A stretch of 64,000 nucleotides of DNA from CBDEGU01 sp965238045 (lineage in GTDB: Bacteria; Acidobacteriota; Terriglobia; Bryobacterales; UBA6623). How positions within the stretch are numbered: position 1 is the first letter of the stretch; the number at the start of each line of letters is the position of its first letter. The DNA lies in assembly GCA_965238045.1 (NCBI GenBank), contig CBDEGU010000008.1, positions 248,001 to 312,000 on the forward strand, written 5' to 3'. The position numbers and the translations under genes were made by a program. Shown piece after piece: positions 18,399-27,214 of this stretch. The notes below the pieces were generated by a model, which had not been told where the DNA came from, did not search any database, and saw only the letters and a list, made by a program, of their open reading frames with translations.

Positions 18399-19373
18399 AT
18401 GAGCGATCCCATTGGCGCCGGCATTATCGGAACCGCCCACTCCCACGCCCGGGGGCATCTCGAGGCCATCCGGCGCTCTGAAAACTACAATTTGATCGCC
18501 GCCGCCGAGCCCCGTGCCGGCCTCCTCGACAAGGCGCGCAACGATCCTTCGTGGAGCGGTGTCCGCTGGGTGAGCGTTGACGATCTTCTGGCCGACCGGT
18601 CCATCCAAATGATCTGCGTCGAGACCGACCCGCTCGAGGCACTCTACTATGCACTCCTCTCGATCGAGGCCGGCAAGCACACCAAGATCGATAAACCACC
18701 CGGCATGAACCTGGGACTCCTGCGAAAGGTCTACGACGATGCGGCGCGGCGCCACCTTTTGGTCCAGATGGGCTACGTCTACCGCTACAACCCCGCGTTT
18801 CGGCTCGCTCATCGCGCGATCCGGGAAGGCTGGCTTGGCCCGGTCCGCTCGGTCATCTGCCAGATGAATGACATGCTGAGCCCGCAGGGCCGCCGCCGTC
18901 TGAATCGCTATCCCGGCGGTCAGATGTTCGAGATCTGCTGCCACATGATCGACGCGCTCGTCTGGTTTTTCGGCAAACCCCTGAGAGTTACCCCCACGCT
19001 TCGCCACAGCGATCCTGCCGGCGACGGGCTGGAAGACGACGTCCAGGCAATCTTCGAGTTCGATTCCGCACTCGCCATCCTCAGAAGCAATACCACCAAC
19101 GGCGAGCGTTACTTCCACATCTACGGCGAGCACGGATCGGTTCAGATCAACGATCCCGATCGGCCCAAGGTGCAGTTGGCCCTCAGCCAGCCACACGGCG
19201 AATACGCAGCCGGCATGCATCAGGTGGATGTCGGAGGGTCGGTGCGCTTTTTGCCCGACCTCGACGACCTGGCCCAGGCGATCCGAGAGCGCCGTCCCGT
19301 GGAGTTCTTCACGCCAGAGCACGACCTGACTGTTCAGAGGACGCTGCTGCAAGCCTGTGGCGTCAACCTCTGA
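18399..19373 (+). CDS. Gfo/Idh/MocA family oxidoreductase
   Basis: 324 residues of the NAD(P)-dependent Gfo/Idh/MocA family. The Rossmann start is GAGIIGTAHSHARGH rather than the usual GxGxxG, and the family EKP motif reads KIDKPPG. The C-terminal domain has GYVYRYNPAF and the GQMFEICCHMIDALVWFFGKP helix that carries the substrate-binding His/Asp pair. Start at ATG 18399 with GGAGA about 11 bases upstream; an earlier in-frame ATG lacks these features. No signal peptide is seen, so cytoplasmic. A sugar or inositol derivative is the likely substrate class; the altered nucleotide-binding loop makes cofactor use uncertain. Confidence 0.8.
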   Translation: MSDPIGAGIIGTAHSHARGHLEAIRRSENYNLIAAAEPRAGLLDKARNDPSWSGVRWVSVDDLLADRSIQMICVETDPLEALYYALLSIEAGKHTKIDKPPGMNLGLLRKVYDDAARRHLLVQMGYVYRYNPAFRLAHRAIREGWLGPVRSVICQMNDMLSPQGRRRLNRYPGGQMFEICCHMIDALVWFFGKPLRVTPTLRHSDPAGDGLEDDVQAIFEFDSALAILRSNTTNGERYFHIYGEHGSVQINDPDRPKVQLALSQPHGEYAAGMHQVDVGGSVRFLPDLDDLAQAIRERRPVEFFTPEHDLTVQRTLLQACGVNL

Positions 19374-19466
19374 AGCCTGCCTCGACTAGAATAGAAGCGC
19401 GCCATGCCCAGGTCGGCTGGCGATCAAGCCGGTGCCAAACCAGCCATGCAAAGGAGACACATCGTG

Positions 19467-20765
19467 ATGAATTCCATCAGCCGCAGGAAACTCATCTCAA
19501 CCTCTTTCACCGCCGCCGCCGGCAGCCTTGCCATTCGCTTGAGTTCGGCCTCGCCGAATGAGAAGGTCACCGTGGCCGTCGTGGGCGTCAACGGACGCGG
19601 CGCCACGCTCGCGCGCTATCTCGCGAAACGTTCCGACACGCGCATCGGCGCGCTCTGCGACGTGGACCAGAGCGTCCGCGAACGCGCCGCGCAAATGGTC
19701 GCCGATGTCAACGGCCAGACGCCCAAACTCGTGGCGGACTTCCGGCATCTGCTCGACGACAAGACGATCGACGCGCTCGTGCTTGCCACGCCTCACCACT
19801 GGCACATCCCGATGGCCCTTCCGGCCCTCGAAGCCGGCAAGGACCTTTACCTTGAGAAGCCGGCCAGCCACGTTTTTCGGGAAGGCCGCCTGCTCATTGA
19901 CGCGGCGAAGAAGCACCATCGCATTGTGCAGCACGGCGGCCAGACCCGCTCGAGCAAGGTGACCGAAAAAGCGGCGGAGATCCTCGCCTCCGGTCTGCTG
20001 GGCGAAATCAAGATGACCAAGGCCTGGAACATTCAGCGCGTCCAGCCGCGGCAAGCCAAACCTGACTCGGCGCCGCCTCCCGGAGTCGACTATGACATGT
20101 GGCTTGGTCCGGCTCCGAAGCGGCCCTTCAATCCCAACCGTTTCCACCGAAGCTGGCGGCCCTATCGCGACTACGGCAACGGCGATCTCGGCGACGACGG
20201 CGCGCACGATCTCGATATCGCCCGCTGGGCTCTGGGCGTGAAGACCCACCCGGTTCGCATCACATCACACGGCAGCACCGTCGATCTGCAAGGCGAACGC
20301 GAGTTCCCTGACAACATGATGATCGCCTACCACTACGGCGACGGGAAGGTGCTGCTGTACGAAGACCGCCTCTGGACGCCCTACGGCATGCACGGTTTCG
20401 ACAGCGGCAACGCCTTCTATGGAACGGAAGGCTACATGATTTTCTCGCGCCGCCAACATCTGCGTGTCTATCTCGGCAAGAACGAGACCAGGGGAGAGAG
20501 CATGGGACCCGAGGGTTTGCCGTCGCCCACCGGGCTGCATTTGGGCAACTTCATCGAATCGGTGCGAAGCCGCCGGCAGCCCATTACGCCCGCCGAGGAG
20601 GCGCATCTTTCTTGCGGCTTGATCCACCTCGGCGAGACTGCCTATCGTGTTGGCCGCGTACTGCACTTCGACCCCGAGACCGAGACGGTCAAGAACGACC
20701 CCGAGGCCAACGCGCTGCTGACCAAGAAGTACCGCGCGCCTTGGAGTGTGCCCGAACCCGCTTGA
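19467..20765 (+). CDS. Tat-exported Gfo/Idh/MocA family oxidoreductase
   Basis: 432 residues. The N-terminus is a twin-arginine signal (ISRRKLISTSFTAAAGSLAI), so the enzyme is probably periplasmic, as for glycoside-oxidoreductase relatives. The Rossmann motif is VGVNGRGATLARYL, the family motif is EKPASH, and the catalytic-region helix reads GDDGAHDLDIARWALGVK. The start was placed at ATG 19467 with AAGGAG ten bases upstream; a GTG just before it is possible, and an ATG at 19404 would put 21 extra residues before the Tat motif. It lies about 90 bases after another Gfo/Idh/MocA gene of different subtype. Substrate unknown. Confidence 0.85.
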   Translation: MNSISRRKLISTSFTAAAGSLAIRLSSASPNEKVTVAVVGVNGRGATLARYLAKRSDTRIGALCDVDQSVRERAAQMVADVNGQTPKLVADFRHLLDDKTIDALVLATPHHWHIPMALPALEAGKDLYLEKPASHVFREGRLLIDAAKKHHRIVQHGGQTRSSKVTEKAAEILASGLLGEIKMTKAWNIQRVQPRQAKPDSAPPPGVDYDMWLGPAPKRPFNPNRFHRSWRPYRDYGNGDLGDDGAHDLDIARWALGVKTHPVRITSHGSTVDLQGEREFPDNMMIAYHYGDGKVLLYEDRLWTPYGMHGFDSGNAFYGTEGYMIFSRRQHLRVYLGKNETRGESMGPEGLPSPTGLHLGNFIESVRSRRQPITPAEEAHLSCGLIHLGETAYRVGRVLHFDPETETVKNDPEANALLTKKYRAPWSVPEPA

Positions 20766-21104
20766 TCTGGAATGAAGTCTCGGAACCCTCTCCCCAAGGC
20801 TTTTATGCGCTGTCCGGGGAGAGATCGGGGAGATCCGGGATAGGAAGCTGTGAACCAATCGATTTGGGCCGAGTTTGTGTGCTGATAACGAAGCAGTTAA
20901 GTACGCGGATCCGGCCGATTTGTTCATAAGCTCACAACTTCTAGCCTCCCAAATCCATAATTTCTCCCCGGATGAATGGCGGGGAGTCATGGAGCGCGAG
21001 TCATGGATTCGGCGGGAGCACGAAAGGGCCGATCACCCCGAAGCGAAGGTTTTCCGCTCCGCCCCGGGCTGCCCCGAGCCCCCCTGGGCCGGCTGGAAAG
21101 GGCT
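20766..21104. other. intergenic region with an 8-bp inverted repeat
   Basis: This gap before the tRNA promoter has no convincing gene. A perfect inverted repeat CTCTCCCC/GGGGAGAG (20788-20795 and 20816-20823) lies just after the preceding gene and may end its transcript, though no T-run follows. A second one, CTCCCCG/CGGGGAG, lies near 20965-20987. Confidence 0.4.
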
Positions 21105-21134
21105 TTGACGCCGGGCGGGCGATCCGCCTATACT
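21105..21134 (+). promoter_or_regulatory. sigma-70 type promoter of the tRNA-tuf operon
   Basis: TTGACG (21105-21110) and TATACT (21129-21134) with an 18-base spacer stand about 110 bases before the first tRNA. GC-rich discriminator-like bases follow, as often at stable-RNA promoters. It probably drives the tRNA cluster and reads into tuf. Confidence 0.7.
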
Positions 21135-21250
21135 GGGGACTGGAACGCTTGCGGCCTGGGTTGCATGCCTTCCGAGCACCCCATCGCCTGGTCTGAATCC
21201 TTTCCGCTGGAGACCGTTGTTCGGCTATCATATATGAGGACAGGATCTCG

Positions 21251-21326
21251 GCTGGCGTAGCTCAGCTGGTAGAGCATCTGATTTGTAATCAGAGGGTCGG
21301 GGGTTCGATTCCCTCCGCCAGCTCCA
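21251..21326 (+). tRNA. tRNA-Thr (TGT)
   Basis: Full cloverleaf: acceptor GCTGGCG/CGCCAGC, D-arm TAGCTCAGCTGGTAGAGC, anticodon stem TCTGA/TCAGA with loop TTTGTAA (anticodon TGT at 21284-21286), T-arm GGTTCGATTCC, encoded CCA. First of four clustered tRNAs before tuf. Confidence 0.96.
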
Positions 21327-21379
21327 TTGCGCGGGGCCGGTTCGTTGGAGGAAATAAGCCGCCTGGCGCGGGATTTTTG

Positions 21380-21454
21380 GCGGGAGTAACTCAATGGTAG
21401 AGTCACAGCCTTCCAAGCTGTTGGTTGCGGGTTCGATCCCCGTCTCCCGCTCCA
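21380..21454 (+). tRNA. tRNA-Gly (TCC)
   Basis: Acceptor GCGGGAG/CTCCCGC, anticodon stem ACAGC/GCTGT with loop CTTCCAA (anticodon TCC at 21412-21414), T-loop GTTCGATCC, encoded CCA. Confidence 0.96.
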
Positions 21455-21490
21455 TGTGTCTCCTCCAAGAGGTTGCGAGCAGGACGTCAA

Positions 21491-21566
<76 letters not shown>

Positions 21567-21672
21567 TCATTTCTCGGGAGAGTCGCCCAGAACGCTGAAG
21601 GAGTCGCAGGCACGGGCGGGGGCTCGCCGCCTGGCCGGTACGCGAGAGAATAGCAGTGATTTGATTTTTTGC

Positions 21673-21759
21673 GGACGGGTGGCCGAGCGGTCAATGGCAG
21701 CAGACTGTAAATCTGCCGGACTACGTCCTACGAAGGTTCGAATCCTTCCCCGTCCACCA
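21673..21759 (+). tRNA. tRNA-Tyr (GTA)
   Basis: Class II tRNA of 87 bases with a long variable arm. Acceptor GGACGGG/CCCGTCC, anticodon loop CTGTAAA (GTA at 21707-21709), T-loop GTTCGAATC, encoded CCA. It ends about 50 bases before tuf, the classical Thr-Gly-Thr-Tyr/tuf arrangement. Confidence 0.96.
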
Positions 21760-21812
21760 GGTTAGGATGCCGCTGGAAGCGTAATCGCGATTTTGCGCAG
21801 GAGAGACAAGAG

Positions 21813-23000
<1,188 letters not shown>

Positions 23001-23061
23001 GGGCGACGGAGCGGAGCAGCCGAACAGCCCGCGACGGCAAGAAACTTGACGGGAGAGGATC

Positions 23062-23214
23062 ATGGCGAGAGAGATCATCACATTGGAGTGCACCGAGACC
23101 AAGGATCGCAACTATACTACGACCAAGAACAAGAAAACCAAGCCCGGGCGGCTTGAGCTGAAGAAATATTCGCCCAGGCTGCGGCGGCATACGCTTCATC
23201 GCGAGGTGAAGTAA
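23062..23214 (+). CDS. rpmG: 50S ribosomal protein L33
   Basis: A 50-residue ribosomal protein of the large subunit: MAREIITLECTETKDRNYTT at the start, then TKNKKTKPGRLELKKYSPRL and a HTLHREVK end, the normal L33 pattern. GGGAGAGG lies about five bases upstream. Only one cysteine is left of the two CxxC pairs found in zinc-binding L33, so this is the zinc-free form. It sits between tuf and tRNA-Trp, the usual place next to secE-nusG. Confidence 0.95.
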   Translation: MAREIITLECTETKDRNYTTTKNKKTKPGRLELKKYSPRLRRHTLHREVK

Positions 23215-23289
23215 AGCCAGGGTTTTCCGGCGGGAGTGGCCAAAACGAGCCGCAGATGCGAAGATAGGGGAAGCTGGTTCTTCCTTCCT

Positions 23290-23364
23290 AGGGGCGTAGG
23301 TTTAACGGTAGACCAGCGGTCTCCAAAACCGTGAGTGGGGGTTCGAATCCCTCCGCCCCTGCCA
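23290..23364 (+). tRNA. tRNA-Trp (CCA)
   Basis: Acceptor AGGGGCG/CGCCCCT, anticodon loop CTCCAAA (anticodon CCA at 23323-23325), T-loop GTTCGAATC, discriminator G, encoded CCA. Located between rpmG and secE, as in many bacteria. Confidence 0.96.
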
Positions 23365-23512
23365 TTCTTGCGGAGAAGGACCCCGCCCGAAGGTGATGCC
23401 GAACGGCGGTGGCGAACGATGGCTCTGGACGGTGGCTCGGGGGATCTGCAAAAACAGAAATCCCGCGGGGGCGCCGTAGAGCGGAAATAGCGGCCCGGCA
23501 AGTGTGAGATTG

Positions 23513-23797
23513 ATGGCAACTACGGTAAAGCAAGCATCGCAGGGGACGAGGCGAAGCGCCAAGCAGGCGAACGCGGGCGTAGTGGAGTCGATTCAGACCG
23601 CGCCGGCTCGCCTGCGAAAATACGTGGACGGGCTAGAGCGTGAAATGCGGCTGGTGACCTGGCCGAGCAAGCAGCAGGTGCAGTCCACGACGCTCGTCGT
23701 ACTGGTAACGGTATTTGCTTTCGCGGCGTTTTTTGGCGTTGTGGACGTTTTGCTGGCTTACGTTCAGACGAATGTCTACCGGTACTTTACTCAATAG
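23513..23797 (+). CDS. secE: preprotein translocase subunit SecE
   Basis: 94 residues, the small essential subunit of the SecYEG channel in the inner membrane. It has the single-helix form: a basic N-terminal extension, the amphipathic segment LEREMRLVTWPSKQQVQSTT that carries the conserved E...VTWPS motif, and one transmembrane helix (TTLVVLVTVFAFAAFFGVVD). The ATG at 23513 is used; a GTG three codons earlier is possible and no strong ribosome site decides between them. nusG follows after 23 bases. Confidence 0.95.
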   Translation: MATTVKQASQGTRRSAKQANAGVVESIQTAPARLRKYVDGLEREMRLVTWPSKQQVQSTTLVVLVTVFAFAAFFGVVDVLLAYVQTNVYRYFTQ

Positions 23798-23820
23798 GCT
23801 GCTTTCCAGGTGAATGAATC

Positions 23821-24477
23821 GTGAGTGATACGGAACCCATGGACGAAGTCCCCGAGGCGGCCGCCGGGACCGGCGAGGCCGTGTCCGCCTCTGAGGCCGA
23901 GGGAGCCGGACCCGAGAAATCCCCGCTTGAGGTGGGCGTGCCTGGCATGGGCTGGTATATCATTCACACCTACTCAGGGTTTGAAAACAAGGTGAAAGAG
24001 AGCTTGCGGACGCGTTCGGACGCATTCGGTTTCGGGGATCGGATTGGCGAAATTCTGATTCCCACCGAAGACGTCATGGAGATGCGGGCCGGCAAGAAGG
24101 TGACGTCCAAACGGCTGCTCTATCCCGGTTACGTGCTGGTGCAGCTGAAGATGGACGACGAGTTGTGGCACGTGGTGAAAAACACGCCGCGGGTTACGAG
24201 TTTTGTCGGCACCGGCCAGACGCCGACGCCGCTGAGCGCGGACGAGGTCAATCAGATCCTTTACCGCCAGACGACGTCGGCCGAGAAACCGCGGCCGAAG
24301 ATGACCTTTGAGAGGAATGACCGGGTCAAGATCGTGGACGGACCCTTTTCAAACTTCACCGGTACGGTCGAGGAGATCAACGAAGACCGCAGCACGCTGA
24401 AGGTGATGGTGACGATCTTTGGGCGCGGTACGCCGGTCGAGCTGGAGTACTTCCAGGTGGAGAAGGAGCAAGTCTAG
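23821..24477 (+). CDS. nusG: transcription termination/antitermination protein NusG
   Basis: 218 residues from a GTG start. The NGN domain begins at GWYIIHTYSGFENKVKESL (about residue 44) and includes RLLYPGYVLVQ and TPRVTSFVGTG; the KOW domain is at the C-terminus (RNDRVKIVDGPFSNFTGTVE). NusG binds RNA polymerase and links it to Rho or the ribosome. The first 40 residues are an acidic, Ala/Glu-rich extension (MDEVPEAAAGTGEAVSASEA) longer than in E. coli NusG and probably disordered. Confidence 0.96.
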   Translation: MSDTEPMDEVPEAAAGTGEAVSASEAEGAGPEKSPLEVGVPGMGWYIIHTYSGFENKVKESLRTRSDAFGFGDRIGEILIPTEDVMEMRAGKKVTSKRLLYPGYVLVQLKMDDELWHVVKNTPRVTSFVGTGQTPTPLSADEVNQILYRQTTSAEKPRPKMTFERNDRVKIVDGPFSNFTGTVEEINEDRSTLKVMVTIFGRGTPVELEYFQVEKEQV

Positions 24478-24496
24478 AGGCGCGGGACCAATATTC

Positions 24497-24925
24497 ATGG
24501 CGAAAAGAATCACATCGCAAATCAAGCTGCAGATCATGGCGGGCAAGGCCACGCCGGCGCCGCCGGTGGGTCCCGCGCTGGGCCAGGCAGGAGTCAATAT
24601 CATGGACTTCTGCAAGGCGTTCAACGCCAAGACGGGAGGCAAGGAACTGGACGGGCTGATTGTGCCCGTCGTGATCACCGTGTATCACGATCGTTCCTAT
24701 TCTTTCATCACGAAGACGCCGCCGGCCGCGGTGTTGCTTAAGCGGGCCGCGAACCTCGCGAAGGGGTCGGGCGAGCCCAACCGCGACAAGGTGGGCAAGG
24801 TGACAGAGGATCAGGTCGCCGAGATCGCCAAGCGCAAGATGCCCGATCTCAATTGTCATGACCTGGAGGCGGCCATGTTGTGCGTGAAGGGGACGGCCCG
24901 GAGCATGGGCATCGTGGTTGAATAA
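24497..24925 (+). CDS. rplK: 50S ribosomal protein L11
   Basis: 142 residues. Family marks: IKLQIMAGKATPAPPVGPAL, GQAGVNIMDFCKAFNAKT and the C-terminal rRNA-binding domain with AKRKMPDLNCHDLEAAM and GTARSMGIVVE. It supports the GTPase-associated centre of the large subunit. The start is the ATG following the end of nusG by about 20 bases; the open frame runs back into nusG without meaning. Confidence 0.97.
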   Translation: MAKRITSQIKLQIMAGKATPAPPVGPALGQAGVNIMDFCKAFNAKTGGKELDGLIVPVVITVYHDRSYSFITKTPPAAVLLKRAANLAKGSGEPNRDKVGKVTEDQVAEIAKRKMPDLNCHDLEAAMLCVKGTARSMGIVVE

Positions 24926-25037
24926 CGGAACGCGGCGGACGGACGGCGCGGGGCCGCCAGCAAGCATTGCCGCAAGATTACGAGCGCGGAAGTGGGAGGC
25001 TTGGCGAACACCAGGCCGTTAGGACCAAAGGTGGATT

Positions 25038-25727
25038 ATGGCGGGAAAGAAGTACCGGGCAGCCGCGGAGAAAGTCGAAGCGCGGCAGTACACCCTCGAC
25101 GAAGCGATCCCTTTTCTTAAAGAGAACAAGGTCTCGAAGTTCGACGAGACGGTCGAAATTCACATGAATCTTAGCGTGGACCCGAAGCATGCCGACCAGA
25201 TGGTGCGCGGGACGATCGTTCTGCCGCACGGCCTGGGAACGTCGAAGTCGGTGCTGGTTCTGGCCTCGGGCGAGAAGCTAAAAGAGGCCGAGGACGCCGG
25301 GGCGGAGTATGTCGGCGGCGAGGAGATGGTGAAGAAGATTCAGTCGGAAAACTGGCTGGACTTCGATGCCGTCGTGGCCACGCCCGACATGATGAGGTTC
25401 GTCGGGCGTTTGGGGAAAATTCTGGGCCCGCGCGGGCTGATGCCGAATCCCAAGACCGGCACCGTGACGATGGATGTGGCCCAGGCGGTCAAGGAGATCA
25501 AGGCGGGCAAGGTGGAGTTTCGAGTCGACAAGGGCGGCGGAATCCACGCGCCGGTCGGCAAGCTGAGTTTCTCCGGCGCGCACTTGAGCGAGAACGCCTC
25601 GGCTTTGATCGAGGCCGTGGTGAAGGCGAAGCCCTCGGCGGCGAAGGGCCATTACGTGGGCCGGGTGAGTATCTGCTCGACGATGAGTCCCTCGCTGGAG
25701 CTGAATGTTTCGAGCATGACCTCCTGA
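25038..25727 (+). CDS. rplA: 50S ribosomal protein L1
   Basis: 229 residues. It contains the L1 signature region (MMRFVGRLGKILGPRGLMPN, PKTGTV) and the two-domain layout of the L1 stalk protein. AAAGGTGG lies just before the ATG. Known L1 proteins also repress their own mRNA; no leader site was identified in the 112 bases upstream. rplJ follows after 16 bases. Confidence 0.97.
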   Translation: MAGKKYRAAAEKVEARQYTLDEAIPFLKENKVSKFDETVEIHMNLSVDPKHADQMVRGTIVLPHGLGTSKSVLVLASGEKLKEAEDAGAEYVGGEEMVKKIQSENWLDFDAVVATPDMMRFVGRLGKILGPRGLMPNPKTGTVTMDVAQAVKEIKAGKVEFRVDKGGGIHAPVGKLSFSGAHLSENASALIEAVVKAKPSAAKGHYVGRVSICSTMSPSLELNVSSMTS

Positions 25728-25743
25728 GGACGGTGTTGGTGTC

Positions 25744-26274
25744 ATGAAAGTCAAAAGCAGAAAACACGCCGATGTGGACAAGCTGCGGGAGGAGTTTTCG
25801 CACTTGCCTACGGTGTTTGTGTGCTCGTTCGAAGGTCTGAAGGTGGACGAGGATTTTCAACTGCGCAAGCAGATTCGCGCGACCGGAGCCGGGTACCGCG
25901 TGGTTCAGAACCGGCTGATCCGGCTGGCCGCGGAGGGAACGCCCTATGAGCCGGTGCTGGCGGGTTTGACCGGGATGACCTCGATCGCCTTCGGCGGCGA
26001 TGACCCGGTTACGCTGATCAAGGCGCTGGTGAGCTATGGCAAAGAGCATCCGGTCTTTACATTCAAGACGGGCGTGGTAGAGGGGCGCGTTCTCGACGCT
26101 GACGCCCTCGATCAGCTTGCTCTGCTGCCGGGCCGGAACGATTTGAACGCGAAGATTCTGTTCCTCATTCAGTCACCGGCGCGGCGGTTGGCGAGCGTGA
26201 TCAGCGCGGCCGGGCGCAATCTGGCGGTGGTCATTCATCAAGCCGTGGAGGAGAGCAAGTTCTCCGAAGCGTAA
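25744..26274 (+). CDS. rplJ: 50S ribosomal protein L10
   Basis: 176 residues, base of the L12 stalk. The N-terminal rRNA-binding domain includes FVCSFEGLKVDEDFQLRKQI and YRVVQNRLIRLAA; a C-terminal helix (about residues 135-176) binds L7/L12. The short gap to rplA leaves no room for the long L10 leader known in E. coli. A hairpin-rich spacer separates it from rplL. Confidence 0.97.
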   Translation: MKVKSRKHADVDKLREEFSHLPTVFVCSFEGLKVDEDFQLRKQIRATGAGYRVVQNRLIRLAAEGTPYEPVLAGLTGMTSIAFGGDDPVTLIKALVSYGKEHPVFTFKTGVVEGRVLDADALDQLALLPGRNDLNAKILFLIQSPARRLASVISAAGRNLAVVIHQAVEESKFSEA

Positions 26275-26327
26275 AGGGGCGGGGCCGGCAAGCCGGCCCT
26301 GACGCCGTCCGGGGCAGTGCCGCCCCT
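26275..26327 (+). promoter_or_regulatory. structured spacer between rplJ and rplL
   Basis: Outer arms AGGGGCG (26275-26281) and CGCCCCT (26321-26327) enclose a strong hairpin GGGCCGGC-AA-GCCGGCCC (26282-26299). It has no T-run, so it looks like an RNA fold that could set the L10:L12 ratio or stabilise the mRNA; it could equally be a dispersed palindromic repeat. Confidence 0.45.
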
Positions 26328-26358
26328 CTGGAATTCAAATTTAGGAGTGAAGATAGAC

Positions 26359-26736
26359 ATGGCAGATGTAAATGTAATCGCGGAACAAATTGAAGGTTTG
26401 ACGCTGTTGGAAGCTTCCGAGCTGGTGAAGACGCTGGAGGAGAAACTCGGCGTTTCCGCCGCGGCCGCGACGGTGGCGGCTCCGGCTGGCGGGGGCGCCG
26501 CCGCGGCCGAGGAGGTAGAGGAGCAGACGGAATTTTCGGTAGTCCTTACGGGCGTCAGCGGCAACAAGATCTCGGTCATCAAGGCCGTGCGCGCAGTGAC
26601 GAGTCTGGGGTTGAAGGAAGCCAAGACGCTGGTCGACAGCGCGCCCAAGCCGGTCAAGGAAGGCATTCCCAAGGACGAGGCCGAGGCCTTGCAGGCGAAA
26701 CTCACCGAGGCTGGGGCGACGGTTGAAGTCAAGTAG
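26359..26736 (+). CDS. rplL: 50S ribosomal protein L7/L12
   Basis: 125 residues. The N-terminal dimerisation domain (EQIEGLTLLEASELVKTLEE) is followed by an Ala/Gly-rich hinge (ATVAAPAGGGAAAAEEVEEQ) and the C-terminal factor-binding domain (KISVIKAVRAVTSLGLKEAK, LVDSAPKPVKEG). AGGAG lies 11 bases before the ATG. Multiple copies form the stalk that recruits translation factors. rpoB follows after about 480 bases with its own promoter. Confidence 0.97.
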   Translation: MADVNVIAEQIEGLTLLEASELVKTLEEKLGVSAAAATVAAPAGGGAAAAEEVEEQTEFSVVLTGVSGNKISVIKAVRAVTSLGLKEAKTLVDSAPKPVKEGIPKDEAEALQAKLTEAGATVEVK

Positions 26737-26798
26737 CGGCGATCGGCCGGGGCGGACGACCGGCCGGGGGGCGCCGGCGGCGGGTGCATCTGCCCGGC

Positions 26799-26828
26799 TT
26801 GCCCACCACCGGGGAGAATTGATATAAT
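26799..26828 (+). promoter_or_regulatory. promoter for rpoBC
   Basis: TTGCCC (26799-26804), an 18-base spacer and a perfect TATAAT (26823-26828). Transcription would begin near 26835, leaving a leader of about 380 bases before rpoB. The 480-base rplL-rpoB gap otherwise holds only GC-rich inverted repeats just after rplL that may act as an attenuator, and no open gene. Confidence 0.65.
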
Positions 26829-27214
26829 TTCTCTATTGGACCCGGTGCGCCCGTTAGTCTGATTCCCTGACTTCAGATTTTGCACATACTAAGTGTGTCT
26901 TTCCCCTTGAGGCCTGCTTGCCGAGCAGGTTTCGGCGGGGCGGATGAAGCGTGTTGTATCCCTTGAAGGGACCGGTTGCCCGGTCCGCTGACAGGTTTTC
27001 AGATGCGAGGCTTATCGTTCAGGCCGGTCCGTTCCCGCAAAGCGTGCCGGACTCCGCGCCGTAATGGTTTGGAAAGGTTTTTCTCACGTCGCCGATCTCA
27101 CGGCCCGAGGTTGGGGGGCTGCTGGATCAAGAACACGGTGTACGCCGGTTGCATACTGTATCGCGAGGAGCCGAACCAGCCGGCGCATCGCGATCGTTCG
27201 GGAGACTTAAACGC

